A stretch of 7,101 nucleotides of DNA from Planctomycetaceae bacterium (GTDB taxonomy: Bacteria; Planctomycetota; Planctomycetia; Pirellulales; Pirellulaceae): assembly GCA_024642765.1 (NCBI GenBank), contig JAHEAM010000199.1:1-7101 (forward strand), in the 5' to 3' direction. This document shows, one piece after another, positions 1 through 4,353 of the stretch. Made by a program: the position numbers and the translations under genes. The number at the start of each line of letters is the position of its first letter. Within the stretch, counting starts at the first letter, position 1. The notes beneath the pieces were generated by a model. That model did no database searches and was not told the DNA's origin. It saw nothing but the letters and a program-made list of their open reading frames with translations.

Positions 1-535
1 CTCCATAAAGCAAAGCAAGCGATAGATCCATTCGGAAATCGGCCATGCCGCCATTCGTATAGTAGAGACATCCAAGTGCGAGAAAGGAAACCAGTACCAT
101 CGCGCGCCGACCCAATTCTAGTTTCCAAATGCGACACAAAAACGTGTCGACAAAATACAAAAAGACTCCCAGTTCGGCAATTTGAAAGCAGACACCAAAC
201 CACCGGCCGGGAGCGGCAAAAGGACTAGCGAAGATCGCCACAAACATTGGCAGAAAAACAGTATTGGCCCCAAAGACGGCTTCGTCCCATCCGCCTTTAA
301 TACCTTCCGTTTGCGTTCTCGTCATCACACGAAAGACTTTTTCGTGGTAGCTCACGGAGTCATAGAAAGGCTCGGTTTGTTCATACAGTTTTTGTTGAAA
401 CCAAATCGAGGCAATCCACAACACAATCATCATGCCAACAATGACGAGGAACGAACTGCCGCGGTGCCCACAACCAGGAGCTTTCAGTTCATTCATTGGC
501 CGGTCTAAAATGTTTCGGGATTGAAATTGCGACAT
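1..535 (-). CDS. Multi-pass membrane protein, N-terminal part (possible GT-C glycosyltransferase); cut by window edge
   Basis: The minus-strand frame is open from an ATG at 535 to the left edge, giving 178 residues without a stop. After a soluble N-terminus of about 28 residues there are hydrophobic segments at about 29-46, 92-107, 112-133 and 145-160. The first extracytoplasmic loop carries acidic and aromatic residues (EPFYDSVSYH, 55-64), and after the fourth segment comes NGGMADFRMD (161-170). An acidic loop after the first membrane helix is typical of GT-C/ArnT-like glycosyltransferases, which move sugars from lipid carriers outside the membrane, so that is my guess; the catalytic family cannot be fixed from this part. 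Met14 (codon at 494-496) is an alternative start. A weak GGAA lies just upstream of the chosen ATG. The gene is divergent from the CPBP protease gene. Membrane protein is near certain; glycosyltransferase is tentative. Confidence 0.72.
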   Translation of the reverse strand, partial: MSQFQSRNILDRPMNELKAPGCGHRGSSFLVIVGMMIVLWIASIWFQQKLYEQTEPFYDSVSYHEKVFRVMTRTQTEGIKGGWDEAVFGANTVFLPMFVAIFASPFAAPGRWFGVCFQIAELGVFLYFVDTFLCRIWKLELGRRAMVLVSFLALGCLYYTNGGMADFRMDLSLALLYG

Positions 536-561
536 AGCTTCCGCATTGTAGCCAATTGGTG

Positions 562-590
562 TTGATTGTTTAATCGAATGGACGTCAAAT
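562..590 (+). promoter_or_regulatory. Weak sigma-70-like promoter candidate for the CPBP protease gene
   Basis: TTGATT (562-567) and TCAAAT (585-590) are separated by 17 bp and each matches 4 of 6 positions of the bacterial consensus. It lies in the divergent gap about 80 bp before the protease ATG. Such matches are common by chance in AT-rich gaps, so this is only a candidate. Confidence 0.2.
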
Positions 591-591
591 T

Positions 592-610
592 ATGAAGCTG
601 AGAACTTCAT
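592..610. repeat. Short perfect inverted repeat in the divergent gap
   Basis: ATGAAG (592-597) and CTTCAT (605-610) are perfect complements around a 7-base loop (CTGAGAA). It lies between two divergent genes, just after the candidate promoter, so it could be an operator or a hairpin at the start of the protease mRNA. Arms of six bases are short enough to arise by chance. Confidence 0.35.
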
Positions 611-671
611 TTGAACATTTGGTGCCCGGACTTCAGAAACAGCCAAATCAAAATACGAACCCAACGCGACG

Positions 672-1316
672 ATGAACGACGGTACAAATTCAAATCCGAA
701 GGCAGAACCATTCGCATTGGCTGCGTTATTTCAGAGCAGCCTGATCTTTGTCGCAATCGGACTCGCTTATTTCGGACTGTACGATCACGATCAACCGTTG
801 AGTTTTGCAGAGATTCGCGAGAAGCTTCCAATTGCATTGCGTTGGGGTATTCTCGGCGTTGCGCCTATGTTGACCATCCTGGTTTTGGCGCGATCGAATT
901 GGTCGGCGATGAAAGATATGACCGAGGCAACAAATAATTTGTTGCGGCCTCTGTTTGCACAATTCACTTTTTTCGAGGTGCTGTTCGTGGCGGTGATTGC
1001 AGGAATTGGAGAGGAGTTGCTATTCCGCTGGGCGATCCAGGGCGGCATTTCACACCTTGTAGGTGACCGGTTGGGACTTGCCGCCGGTTTGTTCGTGGGG
1101 TCAGCCGTCTTTGGAATGTGTCACTGGGTAAATGCCACGTATGGCGTCGTGACGACCCTGGTTGGGCTTTATCTCGGCTTAATGATGGTGCTAACCGAGA
1201 CCTGGGTCGCACCAGCCATCGCTCATGGCATCTACGATTTGATCGCAATTTTATTTATTACGGATCGCCTGCCAGTCAAGTTGCCCGCCGCCGCACAAAC
1301 CGAAAAAGACCTCTGA
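672..1316 (+). CDS. CPBP-family intramembrane glutamic endopeptidase (CAAX protease-like)
   Basis: This 214-residue polytopic membrane protein has the three conserved motifs of the CPBP (Abi/CAAX protease) family: EELLFR at 114-119 (EExxxR), FGMCH at 147-151 (FxxxH) and HGIYD at 185-189 (HxxxN/D). In this family the paired glutamates and the histidines form the catalytic site inside the membrane. Hydrophobic segments lie at about 18-36, 56-72, 97-116, 134-150, 155-174 and 178-197. Bacterial members process prenylated or other membrane peptides, and some act in bacteriocin immunity or maturation; the substrate here cannot be told. The start is fixed by an in-frame stop at 612-614 and no other ATG before 672; I see no good Shine-Dalgarno sequence. 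The last 41 bp overlap the 3' end of the opposite-strand PEP-CTERM-like gene. No peptide or bacteriocin gene is visible beside it. Confidence 0.93.
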   Translation: MNDGTNSNPKAEPFALAALFQSSLIFVAIGLAYFGLYDHDQPLSFAEIREKLPIALRWGILGVAPMLTILVLARSNWSAMKDMTEATNNLLRPLFAQFTFFEVLFVAVIAGIGEELLFRWAIQGGISHLVGDRLGLAAGLFVGSAVFGMCHWVNATYGVVTTLVGLYLGLMMVLTETWVAPAIAHGIYDLIAILFITDRLPVKLPAAAQTEKDL

Positions 1317-2148
1317 TATCGTAGGCGATTGATTGTATTTGACGCGTGATACGTCGATTCCAGCAGCTTGATGGGTTTCGAAACGACCCTGAGATAAACA
1401 TGCCTACTAATGCAATTGCAAGCTGGGCAGCTGAACTGGCCTCAGGGACAGCCGAATAACTACCACCCAGGCGAAACGCGAAATCGTATCCAACCCCAAA
1501 CTGGGCATCCACTGCTTGGGACCAGGTCCCGGTGGAAACATCAAGTTGTAAAGCATTCGCGATGGATGCTCCAGATTGTTGGGTGGCTACGATTGGCGGT
1601 GCCCAAGGGCCGCTAGTTCGCGTTCCTGTGGTGCCGATTTCAAGCCAGTAGGTACCGGCTGATAGATTGATATTCAAGTTACTGGCTTGTAACTCAATGA
1701 TCGGACGACTCGTGCCCGAACTGGTCGTCGAGATACGATACATATCCGCAAAAAGACTGCTCGATAATAGGTTGGTGCTCATGTCGCCCCACACGACACT
1801 TCCTCCAGCACTTGGGCTGGCATTCCAAATTCGTGCATATAAGCCTGTGAATTTCGAATTTGTTCCCGAACCGGTTTGATAGGCGAAAAACGTAAGCGAA
1901 TCGATATTGGCCTCGCTGGATATTCCGAAATCATCGGCAACGCGATAGTTGTGCAGTTGAGAATTGAAACCTAAGGTTCTTCCCGACATCACTTGGCTCC
2001 AAGTTGTACCGTTGGGTGCAGTTGCCCCAGTCGACGAAACCGACCCAGTGCTTAAGTCGCCGTTGTTCCAAATGAGATCAGCGTGCACTGCACTCATATG
2101 TGTCACGCAAACGAAACTCAATAGGAATGTTGTGAAAAATGACTTCAT
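1276..2148 (-). CDS. Secreted protein with signal peptide and PEP-CTERM-like C-terminus, function unknown
   Basis: The 290-residue product starts with a signal peptide (KSFFTTFLLSFVCVTHM core, likely cleavage after VHA at 21-23). The mature part is rich in Ser, Thr, Gly and Asn and has the look of a beta-sandwich, with blocks NYRVADDFGI (67-76), DSLTFFAYQTGSG (83-95), GLYARIWNASPSAGG (102-116), GTYWLE (165-170) and SGPWAPP (179-185). I recall this block order from other secreted bacterial proteins of unknown function. Near the C-terminus VPEASS (234-239) precedes a hydrophobic stretch (about 240-256), resembling a PEP-CTERM sorting signal read by exosortase. It is atypical: Ala replaces the usual Pro after VPE, and an Arg-rich tail of about 34 residues follows instead of a few basic residues. 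I chose the ATG at 2148 over one 15 codons upstream because GGGAG lies 7 bases before it and the signal peptide begins there. The 3' end overlaps the convergent protease gene. Confidence 0.82.
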   Translation of the reverse strand: MKSFFTTFLLSFVCVTHMSAVHADLIWNNGDLSTGSVSSTGATAPNGTTWSQVMSGRTLGFNSQLHNYRVADDFGISSEANIDSLTFFAYQTGSGTNSKFTGLYARIWNASPSAGGSVVWGDMSTNLLSSSLFADMYRISTTSSGTSRPIIELQASNLNINLSAGTYWLEIGTTGTRTSGPWAPPIVATQQSGASIANALQLDVSTGTWSQAVDAQFGVGYDFAFRLGGSYSAVPEASSAAQLAIALVGMFISGSFRNPSSCWNRRITRQIQSIAYDIRGLFRFVRRRAT

Positions 2149-2155
2149 AAATCCG

Positions 2156-2160
2156 CTCCC
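2156..2160 (-). promoter_or_regulatory. Ribosome binding site deciding the start of the PEP-CTERM-like gene
   Basis: GGGAG on the minus strand sits 7 bases before the ATG at 2148 (residue 16 of the longest frame). It supports this start over the upstream in-frame ATG at 2193, and the signal peptide begins exactly here. Confidence 0.6.
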
Positions 2161-2491
2161 ATTCGAGACTAATTTGACCACCAATATTCGCAATCAAAGG
2201 AGTTGCGATTGCGTATTGCAGGTTCGCAAAAGAATAGGACGGAAATGTTGACTCGTTGAATCAATCGATTCCTGAACTGGATTTTTTGAATAATGTTGCG
2301 TCTGAATTTCAAACCCTAACGAAAACAACGATAATTCCGATTAGGTCGTCTTGACGCCGAGTTCAGAGGAGAATGGTTGGCATTTGCGCATGAACGACGG
2401 AGTCATTTCGTCGCGAATGGGTAGGCACAGCACAGCTGTCGAGGCGTTTTTATGTGCAATTGAGTTGAAGTACTCTTGGCCTCGAGAGCGA

Positions 2492-2527
2492 CACGAATAA
2501 TCCTAGTGATTCCCAGTTCTATTCGTG
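2492..2527. repeat. Perfect 8-bp inverted repeat, hairpin candidate
   Basis: CACGAATA (2492-2499) is the exact reverse complement of TATTCGTG (2520-2527), with a 20-base loop. Two more pairs can form outside if one base is bulged. No T-run follows on either strand, so it is not a classic terminator. Confidence 0.45.
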
Positions 2528-2572
2528 CGATATTGATTCCCCGCCCGAGGCTAATAGGCAAGGCCGATCGTC

Positions 2573-2599
2573 GGAGCAGCAGCTATAGACGGCTGCCCC
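2573..2599 (-). terminator. Possible transcription-ending hairpin downstream of infA
   Basis: On the minus strand GGGGCAGC (2599-2592) can pair with GCTGCTCC (2580-2573) over 8 bp with one G-U, around an 11-base loop. It lies 20 bases after the infA stop, where a terminator is expected. No U-tract follows, so an intrinsic terminator is not shown; it may only be a protective 3' stem. Confidence 0.35.
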
Positions 2600-2618
2600 G
2601 TAACATGCTTCAAACGGT

Positions 2619-2837
2619 TTATCGTTCACGAAAGACAATCCGGCCTTTAGTTAGATCGTATGGGGACAGCTCCACACGCACTTTGTCGCCGGGAACAATT
2701 CGAATAAAGTTTTTTCGCATGCGACCCGCAACATGGGCCATGACTTCGCCGCCTGTTTCTAACTGCACTTTGAAACGTGTATTGGCAAGGGCTTGAGTGA
2801 CTGTTCCACTCACTTCAAATGATTCGTCGCTGGGCAT
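2619..2837 (-). CDS. infA: Translation initiation factor IF-1
   Basis: This 72-residue protein matches the full length of bacterial IF-1, a single S1-like OB-fold domain. IF-1 binds the A site of the 30S subunit and works with IF-2 and IF-3 to select the initiator tRNA. Conserved blocks are visible in order: SGTVTQALANTRFKVQL (10-26), AHVAGRMRKNFIRI (34-47), GDKVRVELSPYDLTKGRI (50-67) and a basic end. The start is well supported by GGAG 5 bases before the ATG. The gene stands alone, 60 bp downstream of the PLP enzyme on the same strand, with a dyad in that gap and a hairpin after its stop. The N-terminus (MPSDESFEV) differs slightly from the common MAKED form, without consequence for identity. 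Confidence 0.98.
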   Translation of the reverse strand: MPSDESFEVSGTVTQALANTRFKVQLETGGEVMAHVAGRMRKNFIRIVPGDKVRVELSPYDLTKGRIVFRER

Positions 2838-2842
2838 GAACT

Positions 2843-2846
2843 CTCC
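2843..2846 (-). promoter_or_regulatory. Shine-Dalgarno sequence of infA
   Basis: GGAG on the minus strand lies 5 bases upstream of the infA ATG (2837). It is one of the clearer ribosome binding sites in this window and fixes the start. Confidence 0.7.
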
Positions 2847-2862
2847 ATAAATTAAGAAACGT

Positions 2863-2879
2863 ATTGTACACGCGGTACA
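2863..2879 (-). promoter_or_regulatory. Dyad overlapping a -10-like box upstream of infA
   Basis: TGTAC and GTACA form a perfect inverted repeat with a 5-base spacer (2865-2879). On the minus strand TACAAT (2868-2863) resembles a -10 element, placed so that a transcript would begin about 20 bases before the infA ATG. No good -35 is present at the matching distance. It could be the infA promoter with an operator, but the arms are only 5 bp. Confidence 0.25.
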
Positions 2880-2897
2880 TAATACCCATTTCAGCGG

Positions 2898-4094
2898 CTA
2901 AAAGTCCAGTGACGACAACCCTTTCTCAAGCGAATCAATAACAAATTGAGCATTTTCCAGTCCAATCGAAAGCCGAATCGTGCCTCGATCGATCCCAACG
3001 GCCGCCATCTCCGCATCGGAACAGGCTCGATGACTGGTCGATGCTGGATGACTAATCGTCGTGGTTAGTTCCCCCAACGATGCACAAAATGGAATCGGTC
3101 TGGCATTCTTTAAAAAACGATCGACGGACGACGAACCGCCATTAAGCTGGAGCATCAACATATGGCCAAACACAACATTCGGCCCGCGAACAAATTGGCG
3201 TTGGCAAAGTAGGTGTTCGGGATGCGATTCAAGCCCCGGATACGATACGGCGGCCACTCGCGAATCCTGGCTCAGCCACTTCGCGACCTCCAACGCCGTT
3301 TGCGATGCTCGTTGAACGCGAATTTCAAGCGTCCCAAGGCCCCGTTCGCACAACCAACAATCAAACGGACTGGCCGTCATGCCCCAAGTACTCAACGCCC
3401 GCACCATCGGTTCGCCAACATTCCCGCGGGAACACATTAAACCTAAGATCACATCGGAATGGCCATTCATGATCTTTGTCATGCTTTCCCAAACCAAGTC
3501 CGCGCCTAAATCCAATGGCCGACAAATCGAAGGGCTCGCAAATGTATTGTCGATCAGCAACAAGGCCTGATGTTCGTGGCTGACTCGTGCCAGCGCCTCA
3601 ATATCAACTACTCGCAATTGCGGATTTGAGATCGTTTCCGCAAGCAACAATCGCGTATTTGGTCCACAATGATTGGCGACTTCTGACGAGTCTGTCATGT
3701 CGATGATTTTTGAATGGACACCCCAACGCGCCATGTCGGCGAGCATTGTCACCGTTTTGCCATACAAACGACTACTCAGCAGAACTTCGTCCCCCGGTTT
3801 CAGCAGCGCCAAAACTGCCAATCCCAATGCAGACATTCCGCTCGATGTTACGAACGCCCTGTCCGCGCCATGCAACTCCCGACATTTCTCCCCGAGCCAA
3901 TCGGCGTTCGGATGTGCATCGCGCTGATAAACGTATCCCGGTCGAACACCTCCCAATTTTTCGTCAGCCTCACGTGTCGTTTCCATTTCGTACACAACCG
4001 CGGGCATGATCGGCGAACGTGAGGGACGATTGGACGCCAACGACTCAGTGAATGCCGCAGTTGTGATTTCGTTTGCTGTTCGCCGTTTGTTCAT
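2898..4094 (-). CDS. PLP-dependent trans-sulfuration enzyme (Cys/Met metabolism family)
   Basis: This 398-residue protein is a full-length fold-type I PLP enzyme of the cystathionine gamma-synthase/gamma-lyase, methionine gamma-lyase and O-acetylhomoserine sulfhydrylase family, which makes or breaks C-S bonds in cysteine and methionine metabolism. Visible sites: YVYQR (54-58, cofactor phosphate contacts from the neighbouring subunit), SSGM (84-87, phosphate loop), Y111 (stacks on the ring), ETISNP (153-158), D182 in IDNTF (binds the pyridine nitrogen), K207 in ESMTKIMNGHSD (Schiff-base lysine), HPASTSHR (349-356) and R374 in IRLSIG (substrate carboxylate). The exact reaction is not settled: HPASTSHR is closer to sulfhydrylases and methionine lyases than to cystathionine gamma-synthase, while the motif after Y111 is YGKT instead of the usual YGG or YGC. 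No strong ribosome binding site is seen. The gene is 60 bp upstream of infA; the upstream gap holds a repeat and hairpins. Confidence 0.93.
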   Translation of the reverse strand: MNKRRTANEITTAAFTESLASNRPSRSPIMPAVVYEMETTREADEKLGGVRPGYVYQRDAHPNADWLGEKCRELHGADRAFVTSSGMSALGLAVLALLKPGDEVLLSSRLYGKTVTMLADMARWGVHSKIIDMTDSSEVANHCGPNTRLLLAETISNPQLRVVDIEALARVSHEHQALLLIDNTFASPSICRPLDLGADLVWESMTKIMNGHSDVILGLMCSRGNVGEPMVRALSTWGMTASPFDCWLCERGLGTLEIRVQRASQTALEVAKWLSQDSRVAAVSYPGLESHPEHLLCQRQFVRGPNVVFGHMLMLQLNGGSSSVDRFLKNARPIPFCASLGELTTTISHPASTSHRACSDAEMAAVGIDRGTIRLSIGLENAQFVIDSLEKGLSSLDF

Positions 4095-4133
4095 TGGAGT
4101 CCGAATTGATTCATAATTTGTTTGAAAACAGAT

Positions 4134-4152
4134 TTCGATTTTCTCAATCGAA
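4134..4152. repeat. 7-bp perfect hairpin upstream of the PLP enzyme gene
   Basis: TTCGATT (4134-4140) and AATCGAA (4146-4152) are exact complements with a 5-base loop, 40 bp before the PLP enzyme start. On the minus strand a short T-run (TTTT) follows within 10 bases. It could be a weak terminator for upstream transcription, an operator, or one edge of the neighbouring repeat. Confidence 0.4.
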
Positions 4153-4218
4153 GTGCCACGTCTCTGACTGCAAAAACGCGAGCCAGATGCGCAATTTTTG
4201 AAGTTGCACGTTTTTGGT

Positions 4219-4279
4219 AACTCGCAGAGTGAGCAAGGTATTTTTGATTTTGAATCGTCCCTTGCTCACGCTGCGGGTT
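4219..4279. repeat. Long imperfect palindrome, probable dispersed intergenic (REP-like) repeat
   Basis: The two 20-base arms (4219-4238 and 4260-4279) are complementary at 18 of 20 positions, around a 21-base AT-rich loop. The core is GTGAGCAAGG against CCTTGCTCAC. A TTTTT run follows 4 bases after the right arm on the plus strand, but both flanking genes are on the minus strand, where no U-tract follows. Translated on the minus strand, the arms give TRSVSKG and LLTLRVTKN, strings I recall in many small planctomycete 'hypothetical proteins', which suggests a high-copy intergenic element. The copy number here is inference: only one copy is in the window. Confidence 0.7.
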
Positions 4280-4328
4280 GTGATTTTTCCGAAGAAAAAC
4301 GCAGTAGTTTTTTGTGCAGGAGGCATTC

Positions 4329-4348
4329 CAGCCATTAGCCGGTGGCTG
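4329..4348 (-). terminator. Hairpin just after the ygiQ-like stop codon
   Basis: CAGCCA and TGGCTG (4329-4334 and 4343-4348) pair perfectly around an 8-base loop, starting 5 bases after the TAG of the radical SAM gene. No U-tract follows on the minus strand, so it may be a 3'-end stem and not a true intrinsic terminator. Confidence 0.3.
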
Positions 4349-4353
4349 TAGCT

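Larger units (their letters stand above)
2149..2618. other. Non-coding interval with several inverted repeats
   Basis: About 470 bp between the start of the PEP-CTERM-like gene and the end of infA hold no convincing gene on either strand. I found no tRNA T-loop or CCA end and no recognisable riboswitch. The right part (2439-2599) is unusually rich in inverted repeats: TCGAGGC/GCCTCGA (2439-2445 and 2479-2485), CACGAATA/TATTCGTG (2492-2499 and 2520-2527) and GGAGCAGC/GCTGCCCC (2573-2580 and 2592-2599). A 36-codon plus-strand frame (2390-2500) has no supporting evidence. The left part (about 2149-2300) is AT-rich and must hold the promoter of the PEP-CTERM-like gene, but no clear -35/-10 pair stands out. 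Confidence 0.6.

Noticed and set aside
607..1324. Several open frames on both strands overlapping the CPBP protease gene
   Set aside because: The protease frame has all three family motifs; the others are Arg-rich or low-information shadows.
2390..2500. 36-codon plus-strand frame in the infA/PEP-CTERM-like gap, preceded by AGAGGAGA and a short overlapping frame
   Set aside because: The purine-rich stretch is 17 bases from this ATG and directly abuts the other ATG, so neither spacing is right; the peptide has no recognisable features.
2476..2796. 106-codon plus-strand open frame opposite infA
   Set aside because: It covers the antisense of the clear IF-1 gene, has no family likeness and starts with TTG; it is a shadow.
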